Part shown: one piece after another, positions 52,941 through 63,700 of the stretch
Layout: the number at the start of each line of letters is the position of its first letter
Numbering within the stretch: the first letter of the stretch is position 1
Assembly: GCF_025263565.1 (NCBI RefSeq)
Contig: NZ_CP079865.1
Coordinates: 1,302,001-1,366,000, forward strand
Length of the DNA stretch: 64,000 nt
Direction: 5' to 3'
Source of the DNA: Mycobacterium sp. SMC-8
GTDB taxonomy: Bacteria; Actinomycetota; Actinomycetes; Mycobacteriales; Mycobacteriaceae
Notes under the pieces: generated by a model
Database searches by the model: none
Told to the model about the DNA's origin: nothing
Seen by the model: only the letters and a program-made list of their open reading frames with translations
Translations under genes and position numbers: made by a program

Positions 52941-54581
52941 CTATTCGACGCGACCGTTCTCGACCCGCCATGAGCGATCCAACCGGACGTTCTGCAGCAT
53001 CCGTCGATCGTGGGTGACCAGCAGCAGCGCGCCCGCATAGGCGTCCAGGGCCTGTTCGAGCTGCTCGATGGCGGGCAGGTCGAGATGGTTGGTCGGCTCG
53101 TCGAGCACCAGCACGTTGGTGCCTCGGGCCTGTAGGAGTGCCATCCCGGCCCTGGTGCGTTCGCCAGGCGAGAGGTGGTCGACGGCGCGTTCCACGTGGT
53201 CGGCGCCGAGCCCGAATTTCGCCAGCAGCGTCCGCACGTCGGCGGTCGGCCAGGACGGCACCTGCTGCTCGAACCGGTCGAGAAGCCGATCAGGGCCAGT
53301 GAAATACGCACGGGCCTGGTCGATTTCGCCGATCTCGACACTGGCACCCAGGCTCGCCCGCCCCTCATCGGGCCGCTGACGGCCCAGCAGCAGGCGCAGC
53401 AACGTCGACTTACCCGCCCCGTTGGGGCCGGTGATGCCGATGCGCTCCCCGGCGTCTACCTGCAGTGACACCGGGCCGAGCACGAAAGCGCCTTGCCGCA
53501 CAACAGCTTTGTCGAGTGTCGCGACCACCGCACTCGATCGCGGCGCCGCCCCGATGGTGAACTGCAGCGTCCATTCCTTGCGGGGCTCCTCGACCTCGTC
53601 CAGGCGGGCGATCCGGCTCTCCATCTGACGCACCTTCTGCGCCTGCTTTTCACTGGATTCGGTGGCCGCACGGCGACGGATCTTGTCGTTGTCGGGTGCC
53701 TTGCGGATCGCGTTGCGCGTGCCCTGGCTCGACCATTCCCGCTGTATACGCGCGCGGGCCACCAGGTCGGCCTTCTTCTCGGCGAACTCCTCGTACTGTT
53801 CGCGCCGATGCCGGCGGTTGACCTCGCGCTCGTCCAGATAGCTGTCGTATCCGCCGCCGAATACGGTGGCGGTGTTCTGCGCCAGGTCGAGTTCCAGTAC
53901 GCGAGTCACGGTGCGGGACAGGAATTCCCGGTCGTGACTGACCAGGACAACTCCGCCGCGCAGCTCGCCGACGAACCGCTCGAGCCTGGCCAGGCCGTCC
54001 AGGTCGAGGTCGTTGGTCGGTTCGTCGAGCAGCACGATGTCGAACCGCGACAGCAGCAGCGCCGCCAGTCCCACCCGGGCGGCCTGCCCGCCCGACAGGG
54101 CGGTCATTGGCGTCGTGTCCGGACGCACGGCATCGGTGTCGAGTCCGAGGTCGGCCAATACTGCCGGCAGTCGCTCGTCGAGGTCGGCGGCGCCGGTGGC
54201 AAGCCAGTGGTCCAGCGCGGCCGCGTACGCGTCGGCGCCGTTGCCCGCGTCGTCCAGCGCGGCGGCCGCGGCGTCCATGGCGCGCGTGGCCTGGGCACAT
54301 CCGGTGCGGCGCGCGACGTAGGCCGCCACGGTCTCGCCCGGGACGCGTTCGTGCTCCTGGGGCAGCCACCCGACGAATGCGTCGGCCGGCGCGACGCTGA
54401 CCGAACCTCGGAGCGGATCCAGTTCCCCGGCCAGGATTCGCAGTAGGGTGCTTTTGCCGGCGCCGTTGGCGCCGACGACTCCGACCACATCGCCCGGGGC
54501 GACGGTCAGGTCGACGTTCTCGAAGAGGGTGCGGTGGGCGAATCCGCCCGCCACATTCTTCGCGACGAGCGTTGCGGTCAT
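52941..54581 (-). CDS. ABC-F ATPase (ribosome-protection type)
   Basis: A 546-residue soluble protein with two nucleotide-binding domains. Walker A: GANGAGKST and GPNGAGKST. Signature: LSGGQAARVGL and LSPGERTRAGM. Walker B: VLLDEPTNDLD and LVLDEPTNHLD. The linker between them (NRRHRREQYEEFAEKKADLVARARIQREW) is the coiled P-site tRNA interaction motif. No membrane domain. ABC-F proteins act on ribosomes and some give antibiotic resistance. Monocistronic, convergent with the Ddn gene. Confidence 0.87.
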   Translation of the reverse strand: MTATLVAKNVAGGFAHRTLFENVDLTVAPGDVVGVVGANGAGKSTLLRILAGELDPLRGSVSVAPADAFVGWLPQEHERVPGETVAAYVARRTGCAQATRAMDAAAAALDDAGNGADAYAAALDHWLATGAADLDERLPAVLADLGLDTDAVRPDTTPMTALSGGQAARVGLAALLLSRFDIVLLDEPTNDLDLDGLARLERFVGELRGGVVLVSHDREFLSRTVTRVLELDLAQNTATVFGGGYDSYLDEREVNRRHRREQYEEFAEKKADLVARARIQREWSSQGTRNAIRKAPDNDKIRRRAATESSEKQAQKVRQMESRIARLDEVEEPRKEWTLQFTIGAAPRSSAVVATLDKAVVRQGAFVLGPVSLQVDAGERIGITGPNGAGKSTLLRLLLGRQRPDEGRASLGASVEIGEIDQARAYFTGPDRLLDRFEQQVPSWPTADVRTLLAKFGLGADHVERAVDHLSPGERTRAGMALLQARGTNVLVLDEPTNHLDLPAIEQLEQALDAYAGALLLVTHDRRMLQNVRLDRSWRVENGRVE

Positions 54582-54645
54582 GGCGCTATCGTCGCACTAC
54601 CTTTCGGGCCCGACGGCCCCAGGGAATCGCTGTGAGGGCCTGGCG

Positions 54646-55110
54646 TCAGTCAGCCGGAAATTGCGGCCAACCCGCCAACGCGAGCCCCTGGCAGACGGCC
54701 GCGATCCAGCGTGCCAACACCAGCGTGTCCACCGCGGGCAGGTCGCCGTCGGCCACGGCCGCGTCGAAACGTTTGGCGATCCGGTGCACGGTGGAGTCGC
54801 GCAGCTCGGGGAGTCCGGGCGCGTTCCCCACCGTCAGGCATCCATGTGGCCCCCGTGCGACAGCGCGGGCGGTCGGCTCTGCGAGCGCGTCGGTGAGGTA
54901 GCCGCCCGGGCCGGCCAGGTAGCGCAGCGTGGCTCGCTCGAAGAGCTTCTCCTTGGATCCGAACTCGGCGTAGATGCTGCGCCGGTGGACCCCGGTCGCC
55001 GCGGTGACGTCCGAGATCGACACGCCGTCGAAGCCGCGTTCCCAGAAGAGTTTCATCGCTTCCCGCTCGACGTGCTCGGGTTCGAATTCGCGGGGTCGTC
55101 CGACGGCCAT
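54646..55110 (-). CDS. TetR-family regulator, shortened
   Basis: A 154-residue protein with an intact helix-turn-helix (SISDVTAATGVHRRSIYAEFGSKEKLFERAT). The ligand-binding domain seems to lack about 25-30 residues between EPTARAV and ARGPHGCLTVGNAP and ends early at GWPQFPAD. It is divergent from the SDR gene with only a 13-bp gap, too short for the usual operator. It may be a non-functional relic. Confidence 0.65.
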   Translation of the reverse strand: MAVGRPREFEPEHVEREAMKLFWERGFDGVSISDVTAATGVHRRSIYAEFGSKEKLFERATLRYLAGPGGYLTDALAEPTARAVARGPHGCLTVGNAPGLPELRDSTVHRIAKRFDAAVADGDLPAVDTLVLARWIAAVCQGLALAGWPQFPAD

Positions 55111-55123
55111 GTACCGCACACGG

Positions 55124-55672
55124 ATGAGCACAGCACCCTTGGCAGGAAAGCGAGCACTGGTGACGGGAGGATCGCGTGGAATCGGCGCCGAGATCGTGCG
55201 GCGGCTCGCCTCCGACGACGCCACGGTGGTGGCCATCCAGGCCGATTCCGCGGACCCGGCGCAGGTGGCACGCGCCGTCGAGCAGACCGTGGCCGAACTC
55301 GACGGCCTCGAGATCCTGGTGAACAACTCGGCCGTCGCCCACCTCGCACCGATCGACGAGTTCCCGGCCGAGGAGTTCGACCGCCTGGTCGCGATCAACA
55401 TGACCAAGGGTGCGGTGTCCTCGTTCACCAGAGGACTGGCCCGCGACCTCGGATCGCGTGGCATTACCGTCACCAACGTCCAACCTGGCCCGATCGACAC
55501 CGACGCCAACCCCGACGACGGTGCCTTCGCCGAGAGTCTGAAGCAGGTGACCGCGCAGGGCCACTACGGACACACCAGCGACGTCGCATCCCTGGTGAGC
55601 TTCCTGGCCGGCCCGGAGTCCGGCTACATCACCGGGGCGCACCTGAACGTCGACGGCGGCTTCACCGTGTAG
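55124..55672 (+). pseudogene. SDR with internal deletions and lost active site
   Basis: A 182-residue SDR remnant, still in frame. GKRALVTGGSRGIGAEIVRRL is the cofactor loop, LVNNSAVAHLAPID is intact, and the end GYITGAHLNVDGGFTV is normal. Two segments are missing: about 25 residues after DDATVVAI, and about 40 after VAINMTKGAV, which removes the catalytic Ser and Tyr of the S-Y-K set (only MTK remains of YSMTK). It is shorter than the usual 245 residues. Likely catalytically dead. Confidence 0.72.
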
Positions 55673-55778
55673 GGCTCGACCGGCGATGCCTGCTTCGGCT
55701 TGTGGCGGGCCGACCTCGGCGCGTTAGTGTGCTTGGGTCGGCCTCCATGACCAGCCGACGGAAGAGTTGAGCACATCT

Positions 55779-56810
55779 ATGACTGCACCAGCAGAAGCCT
55801 CGCCGCTCGAAGCGCGGGTCGGCCACCACTACCAGATGGACGGCACCTACCTCGTCGGTCGCGAGAAGGTCCGCGAATACGCCCGCGCGGTGCAGGACTA
55901 CCACCCCGCGCACTGGGGCGTCGCCGCGGCCGCCGAGCTGGGCTATAGCGACGTCGTCGCGCCGCTGACATTTACTTCGGCCCCGGGCATGCAGTGCAAC
56001 CGCCGGATGTTCGAGGAGATCGTCGTCGGCTACGACACGTATCTGCAGACCGAAGAGGTCTTCGAGCAGCACCGGCCGATCGTCGCGGGTGACGAGCTGG
56101 TCATCGACGTGGAGCTGTCGTCGGTGCGCCGGACGGCCGGCCGGGACTTCATCACCGTGACCAACACCTTCACCGACACGCGCGGCGAGCGGGTGCACAC
56201 CCTGCACACCACCGTCGTCGGGGTGACGGCCGAAGACATCGACGCCGGAGTCAAGACCGCCGTGCAGAACGCGATGATGCACGATATGAACATCCTCGAC
56301 ATCGGGGGATCCGAGGACGACTACGAGAAGACGGTGCGGCCCGCGGGCGACATCCGGATCTCCGACGGGGCGCTGACCCGCACGCCGGGTACGCCGTCCT
56401 TCGACGACGTCAAGGCCGGCGACGTGTTACCCGTCCACCACACCCGACTCTCCCGCGGCGATCTGGTGAACTACGCCGGCGTCGCCGGCGACGCCAACCC
56501 GATCCACTGGGACGAGGACATCGCCAGGCTGGCCGGCCTGCCCGACGTGATCGCCCACGGCATGCTCACCATGGGTCTGGGCGCCGGCTTCGTCTCGGCC
56601 TGGTCGGGCGACCCCGGCGCGGTGACCCGCTACACGGTGCGGCTGTCCCAGCCGGCGGTGGTGTCGGCCAAGGAGGGCGCCGACATCGAATACAGCGGCA
56701 AAATCAAGTCATTGGACCCCGAGACCCGCTCCGGCATCGTGCTGGTCGGCGCGAAGTCGGCGGGGAAAAAGATCTTCGGTCTCGCCACGATGCACATCCG
56801 CTTCCGCTGA
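55779..56810 (+). CDS. Fused HadA-HadB (3R)-hydroxyacyl-ACP dehydratase
   Basis: A 343-residue double-hotdog protein. Residues 1-160 match HadA (YLVGREKVREYARAVQDYHPAHWGVAAAAELGYSDVVAPLTFTS). Residues 195-343 match HadB with the catalytic hydratase motif YAGVAGDANPIHWDEDIARLAGLPDVIAHGMLTMG (Asp and His). It would dehydrate 3-hydroxyacyl-ACP/CoA, possibly in FAS-II or a related lipid pathway. ATG 55779; TTG 55767 is an alternative. Confidence 0.87.
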   Translation: MTAPAEASPLEARVGHHYQMDGTYLVGREKVREYARAVQDYHPAHWGVAAAAELGYSDVVAPLTFTSAPGMQCNRRMFEEIVVGYDTYLQTEEVFEQHRPIVAGDELVIDVELSSVRRTAGRDFITVTNTFTDTRGERVHTLHTTVVGVTAEDIDAGVKTAVQNAMMHDMNILDIGGSEDDYEKTVRPAGDIRISDGALTRTPGTPSFDDVKAGDVLPVHHTRLSRGDLVNYAGVAGDANPIHWDEDIARLAGLPDVIAHGMLTMGLGAGFVSAWSGDPGAVTRYTVRLSQPAVVSAKEGADIEYSGKIKSLDPETRSGIVLVGAKSAGKKIFGLATMHIRFR

Positions 56811-56821
56811 GCCGGGAGGTC

Positions 56822-57137
56822 ATGGTGGTCGGCACCATCTCCACGCTGAACCGGTATCCGGTGAAGTCGATGCTCGGTGAGCGGTGTGCCGGTCTGGAAG
56901 TAGTCGGTCGGCCGCCGCGGTCGAGCGGTCCGACCTGATGACGTCCTCACCCACGGGCTCGACTGCGGCGAGGTCGCGCCGCGCTGCTCGGTGCCGACGC
57001 TCAAACGCGGTGCACTGAACCGATTCCCGCAGTCGTTGCGGTACGTGCTCGAACCCAATCGGGTCGAGGCGCAAAGAGTGGCACCGATCTACACGCAGGG
57101 CGAGAACGTGCCCGCCGCCGACCGCGGACCGCTATGA
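56822..57137 (+). pseudogene. Degraded MOSC-domain protein
   Basis: ATG 56822 begins a typical MOSC N-terminal beta-barrel sequence (VGTISTLNRYPVKSMLGERC) that stops at 56936. A shifted frame then carries RCSVPTLKRGALN and RYVLEPNRVEAQ, recognisable parts of the MOSC core, up to 57137. Large parts are missing and at least one frame change is needed. MOSC proteins carry out Mo-cofactor-linked sulfur transfer; this copy is non-functional. Confidence 0.7.
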
Positions 57138-57292
57138 GAGTTCCTGCAACGGCGCGAAGGTTAAGCACACCCTGGTCGTGACCATAGTGCCTCGCAAGGG
57201 GCCCTTCCTGATGTCGCCGCGCGAGGTGCCACCTCGTCGCCCAACCCGACATTGGCGACAAGATGGTCGCGACACTGCGCAATGCTGCCTGA
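57138..57292 (+). pseudogene. Unidentified gene remnant
   Basis: Short plus-strand pieces in different frames (HTLVVTIVPRKGPFLMSPREV, then LVAQPDIGDKMVATLRNAA followed by a stop at 57290-57292) look like the end of a once-coding gene. No family recognised. Confidence 0.4.
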
Positions 57293-57750
57293 CGTTCCGG
57301 CACCGCATACGGCACAGTACGCCCCTCACATCCCGAGTCGATTAGAGCAGCAACCTTGTATGCCAAACCGACGCCCCCGGCTGAGAAAACACGTCCTTGG
57401 GGCGGATAATTAGTAGCTGTGCTGTACATACAGTGCATATTCTAGGAGGTTAATCGGCCTCCTGTCAGCCTCCGCAACATTGCCATACGGACGGCATTTC
57501 AAGCCGTCTGAATATGGTGACATCGGTAGTCTATTTGCTCAATCTTCACGCTTGTAACCGTGAGGCATGCTGTGCGGCCCCTAAGTCGCCAGTGCCGACT
57601 TTGGCTGTTTCTCTTTCAAAGATCGCCAAGAGCTGCTTATTATCTTGGCAGTCAAATTTGCTAGAAGTGCACGTTCGGTCTCGATCCGTCATGGGCGTGT
57701 GCGGAGCCAAGAGGACGGCCCGGGCGGGCCAGACGAGCGAGGGTTGCAAA
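57293..57750. other. AT-richer non-coding region before the giant gene
   Basis: This stretch is clearly less GC-rich than its surroundings. I see no convincing coding frame. It holds several small hairpins: AGGAGG/CCTCCT (57444-57463) and GACGGC/GCCGTC around 57490-57510. It may contain the promoter of the giant repeat protein and a recombination scar. Confidence 0.5.
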
Positions 57751-60700
57751 ATGGGCTCAGGAACCCATCGTCGGCATGCCGTACCGAGCAAACCTCGCCA
57801 CCAGAAGCAGAAGAACTCCAGCAACGCACAGGCGACCTACCCGACCTTCCGCCTCGCAGGCGGCACCTCCACCTCGACCGCTCCTCCGCTCACCGCAAGC
57901 ACCTACGCGAAGTACATCGGCCGGGTCGGCGTGCTGGCGGTGGCTCTTGGTGTCGGCGCTGCGGTTACCACAGGCCACGGGCTCGGGGCAGCGCACGCCG
58001 ACACCGGCGCGGCATCCAAGGACTCCTCGTCGAAGGATCCGTCGTCTTCAACAGCGTCGAATGAGTCGACCGGCCAGGTGTCTGGCGAGGACGGTGGAGA
58101 CGCCGAAGACACCGCAGACGACTCCGATGCCGCCGACCAGGAGACGGCCGACACGGAACTCGACGACCCCGAACTCGACGACTCCGAGACGGTGGACGAG
58201 CCGACCCAGGATGTCGAGGAGGAGACCGAACCGTCGACCGAAGTGGTGGCTGTTCCGCCGGTCGACGATGCGGCACCGGAGGCTGCCGAGCAGGAGCCCG
58301 TGCCGCAGAGCGCGCCCGCGTCCACCGAGTCCACAGAAAGTTCGGCCGACGTTGCGCCGCTTCCCGGATCGCACGACTCCGGCGCGGCGACCTCGGATCC
58401 ATCCGGCACATCGGTCGAGCTGGATTCACCGGCCGACCCGGAGGCAACGGCCCTGGACGAGGACGGAAAAGACTTCGGGACCAACATCTTTCAGACAAGT
58501 CTCACCGACGAATCCCAGCCGCCGGCCACGGCGTCTTCTTCCGCGGCAGCTCCGGTCGCCGCGGTCGGGAGCGTCCAGGCCTTCGTCTCCTCGCTTTTGT
58601 CCCCGTTCGTGGCGCCGGGGCCGGTCGCACCGGCACAGCCCCCATTTCTGTGGGCACTGCTGGGATGGATTCACCGCGAGATCCAGCGCACGTTCTTCAA
58701 CCGCACCCCTGATGTGCGGCCACAGGAGCTGACGCTCGTGCTGGGCCCGGGCGTGGCGAGTGGCCCCATCTCGTTCAACGGTTACGACTACGAAGAAGAC
58801 GCGATAACCTACTTCGTGCCGACGCGCGGTGTCCCCGGCGGCCCCAAGCACGGCACCGTGACCGTCGATCAGGCGACGGGCACGTTCACCTACACGCCCG
58901 ACGCGGGCTTCACCGGCACTGACGATTTCTTCGTCACCGCAAGCGATGCCCGTAGCCGCTTCCACCTCCACGGGCTGTTCGGATTTCTGCGGCCGCACCG
59001 GGGTCATACCGATGCCGCGAGGATCACCCTGAACGTCGTCAACCCGGCCGCCCCGCCGGTGGTGAACAACGACTCTTACGCGACCTCCGAGAACAACGCA
59101 GTGGTGGGCAACGTGCTGTCCAACGACAGCGATCCCACCCATCAGAACTTGACCGCCACACTGCTATTCGGTCCCTCCCACGGCAGCGTCACGCTGACGC
59201 CGAACGGAGAGTTCACCTACACACCGAGGCCCGGCTGGAGCGGCACAGACGACTTCACCTACACCGCATCCAATCTCACGTTCAGCTCGACTGCGAGCGT
59301 GACGATCACCGTCACCCCCGTCAACCAGGCTCCGACGACCGTCGACGACTCCTACGCGACGACCGAGGACATGGCGGTCACCGGGAACGTCCTGAACAAC
59401 GACAGCGACCGCGAAGGCGCCGCTGTCACCGCGGCGCTCGTGACCGGCGCCAGTCACGGCGACCTCACGTTCAATGCCGACGGATCGTTCACCTACACGC
59501 CGGACCCCGACTTCAACGGCATCGACCACTTCTCCTATGCCGCCTCGGACGGATTGCTCACCAGCGCACCGACGCTGGTGACGATCACTGTTGCCGCGTT
59601 CAACGACGCGCCGGTGGCCGGCGACGACTCCTTCGCCCTCAACGAGGACGGCATCCTGACCGGTTCGGTGCTGCGCAACGACAGCGACGTGGATGCCGAT
59701 CCGCTGACTGTGTCGCTGATCTCGGGGCCGGCCCACGGCAACCTCACCTTGAATCCGGACGGGACGTTCTCGTTCACGCCGTTCGCCGACTACAACGGAA
59801 CCGACTCGTTCACCTACACCCTCAGCGACGGAACGGCCGGCGCCACCGCCACCGCCACCATCACGATCGCCCCGGTCAACGATTCCCCCGTTGCGCATGA
59901 CGGGTCGTTCGTCGTCAACGAGGGAACCAGCTACACCGGCACCGTGAATGTCGTCGACGTCGACGGCGACACCCTGACCAGCACGGTCGTCGACGGCCCG
60001 AACCACGGCACGCTGACACTGGGTACCGACGGGTCGTTCATCTACACCCCCGATGCCCAGTACAGCGGGACGGACTGGTTCGCGTTCGTGGTCTCCGACG
60101 GCACGGTCTCCAGTGCGCCCGCCGTCATCCAGATCACGATCGCACCCGTCAACAACGCGCCCGTCGCCCATGACGACACCTACTCGATGAACGAGGACGC
60201 CATCCTGGCCGGCTCGGTGGTGTTCAACGACGCGGATGCGGACCGCGACACCCTCACCGCCGCAGTCGCATCCGGACCGAGCCACGGTGTGCTGGTCCTC
60301 CATGCGAACGGCTCGTTCACCTACACGCCCACCGCCCACTACCACGGCACCGACAGCTTCACCTACACCCTCAGCGACGGCACCGCCACGAGCAACGCCG
60401 CCACCGTGACCATCGCGATCAACCCGGTCAACGATGTTCCCGTCACCGGTGACGACATCTACGGCGTCGACGAAGGTGCCGTGCTGACCGGCAACGTCCT
60501 GACCAATGACCGTGACGTGGAATCCCAGTCACTGACGGCGTCTGTGGCCGACGGCCCCCTGAACGGCACCGTGGTTCTCGACTCCGACGGCAACTTCCAG
60601 TACACGCCCAACGCGAACTTCAGCGGAGTGGACTGGTTCACCTACCTCGCTTCCGACGGCTCGGCCGTCAGCACACCGGCGGTGGTGGTGATCGTGGTCG

Positions 60701-63700
60701 CACCGGTCAACGGCGCGCCGGTGGCCAACGACGACAGTTACACGGTGGTCGAGGACGGCATCCTGGCCGGCAACGTGCTGTCGAATGACGTTGACGATGA
60801 GGGAGATTCACTGACCGTGTCTCTGGTCAGCGCGCCGGCGAACGGTGCGCTGGTGTTGAACGGCGACGGCACGTTCGTGTACACACCGGCCGCGAACTAC
60901 AACGGCACGGACTCATTCACCTACATCATCGGCGACGGCAGCCTCACCAGCCGGACAGCGACTGTCACCGTCACCGTCACGCCAGTCAACAACGCGCCGG
61001 TCGCCGTCGGCGATTCCTTCGGCACCGACGAAGACTCCGGGCTGTCGGGCGATGTGCTGACCAACGACACCGACATCGACGGCGACAGCCTGACCGCCAC
61101 GCTGGTCACCGGCCCGGCACACGGAACCCTCATCCTCAACGCCGACGGTTCGTTCGAATACACCCCGCACGCCGACCACCGTGGCACCGACATCTTCACC
61201 TACACCGTCACCGACGGCACCCTCACCAGCTCGGTGGCCACCGTCAGCATCACCGTCAACCAGGTCAACGACACCCCCACCGCGGTCGATGATTTCTTCA
61301 CCATCGACGAGGATGCTGTCCAGTCCGGCACGGTGATCACCAATGACGGTGATGTGGACGGCGACCCGTTGACCGTGTCCGTGGTCGACGGACCCGCCCG
61401 CGGCACCCTGCTCCTCAACGCCGACGGCACCTTCACCTACACCCCGCACGCCGACTACCACGGCACCGACAGCTTCACCTACACCGTCACCGACGGTACC
61501 CTCACCAGCTCGGTGGCCACCGTCAGCATCGTCATCGACCCGGTGAACGACAGCCCCGTCGCCGGCGACGACTCGTTCACGTTCGACGAGGACCACATCC
61601 TGACCGGTGGAGTGCTCGCCAATGACAGTGATGTGGACGGTGATTCGCTGACCGTGTCCCTCGTCAACGGCCCCGCCCGCGGCACCCTGATCCTCAACGC
61701 CGACGGCAGTTTCACCTACACCCCGAACGCCGACTACCACGGCACCGACAGCTTCACCTACACCGTCACCGACGGCACCCTCACCAGCTCGGTGGCCACC
61801 GTGAGCTTCACCGTCAACCCGGTCAACGACACCCCCGTCGCCGGCAACGATTCGTACACCGTCGCCGAGGACGGCACCTTCACCGGTAACGTTTTGTCCA
61901 ACGACACCGACGTCGACGGCGACAACCTGACCGCGACGGTGGTGGACGGACCCGCCCACGGCACGCTGACCTTCAACGCCGACGGCAGTTTCACCTATAC
62001 CCCCGACACCGACTACCACGGTGTGGACAGCTTCACCTACCGGGCTTCGGACGCAGCCACGACCGGTAACACCGCACTGGTCACGATCGCGGTGACCGCC
62101 GTCAACGACGCCCCGGTGTCGATCCACGACAACGTCACCACGAATGAGGACACCTCGGTGACGGGCAATGTCCTGGCCAACGACACCGACGTCGACGGCG
62201 ACGCGCTGCAAGCGACGGTGGTGGCCGGACCCGCCAACGGCACGTTGATCCTCAACGCCGACGGCACCTTCACCTACACCCCGAACGCCGATTTCCACGG
62301 CACCGACACCTTCACCTACGAGGCCGGCGACGGCATCACCACGAGTTCTGCTGCCACCGTGAGCATCACGATCAACCCGGTGAACGACACCCCGGTCGCC
62401 GACAACGACAGCTACGCCACCGACGAAGACACCTCATTGACCGGAAGCGTCCTGGCCAACGACACCGATGCTGACGGCAACCCGCTCACCGCAACGCTTG
62501 TCACCGGACCCGCCAACGGCACGCTCACGCTCAACGCCGACGGCACCTTCACCTACACCCCCATCGCCGACTACCACGGCACCGACAGCTTCACCTACAC
62601 CGCCGGCGACGGCGCGGCCGCCAGCAGCACCGCCACTGTCAACATCACCGTCGCGCCGGTCAACGACGCACCGGTCGCCGCGGGCGACGCCTACACCACC
62701 AACGAAGACACTCAGCTGACCGGCAACGTACTGACCAACGACATTGACGCCGACGGAAACCCGCTTACCGCAACGGTGGTGACCGGGCCCGGCCGGGGCA
62801 CACTGACGTTCAACGGCGACGGTACCTTCACCTACACCCCGGACGCCGACTACCACGGCACCGACACCTTCACCTACGAAGTAGGCGACGGCACCGCTAC
62901 CAGTTCCGTTGCCACCGTCAGCATCACGATCAGCCCGGTCAACGACGCACCGGTCGCGGTCAACGACAGCTACACCACGAACGAAGACACCAAGCTCACC
63001 GGTAACGTGCTGACCAACGACACCGATGCCGACGGAAACCCGCTCACCGCGGCGGTGGGCACCGGACCGGCGCACGGCACCCTGACCCTCAACGCCGACG
63101 GGTCGTTCGAGTACACCCCGGATGCCAATTACCACGGCACCGACGTGTTCACCTACACGATCAACGACGGCGCGCTCAACAGCAGGACCGCGATCGTGAG
63201 TATCGCCATCGCCGCCGTCAACGACGCCCCCGCAGCCGTGAACGACAGCTACACCATCAACGAAGACACCCCCCTCACGGGCAACGTCCTGGCCAACGAC
63301 ACCGACGTCGACCGCGACATGCTGAAAGCGACCCTGGTGAACGGGCCCGCGCACGGCACCCTCACCCTCAGTGAGAACGGCACCTTCACCTACACCCCGA
63401 ACACCAACTACAACGGCATCGACACCTTCACCTACACGGTCAACGACGGTACCACCACCAGTTCCTTTGCCACCGTGAGCATCACGATCAGCCCGGTCAA
63501 CAACGCACCCGCGGCCGTCAACGACAGCTACACCACCGCCGAGGACACGCCATTGGGCGGCAACGTGCTGACCAACGACGTCGACGCCGACGGCAACGCC
63601 CTGACCGCGACCATGGTCGTGGGACCCACGTCCGGCACCCTGACCCTCAACAGCGACGGCTCGTTCACCTACACCCCGAACGCCAACTACCACGGCACCG

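Noticed and set aside
57400..57750. Search for a tRNA, attachment site or insertion-sequence end in the AT-richer stretch
   Set aside because: No cloverleaf with a TTCGANNC-type arm, no terminal inverted repeats and no transposase fragments were found by eye.
57776..58732. 318-codon plus-strand frame, Arg/Pro/Ser-rich
   Set aside because: It overlaps the start of the giant protein in another frame; the 57751 frame has a signal peptide and continues into cadherin repeats.
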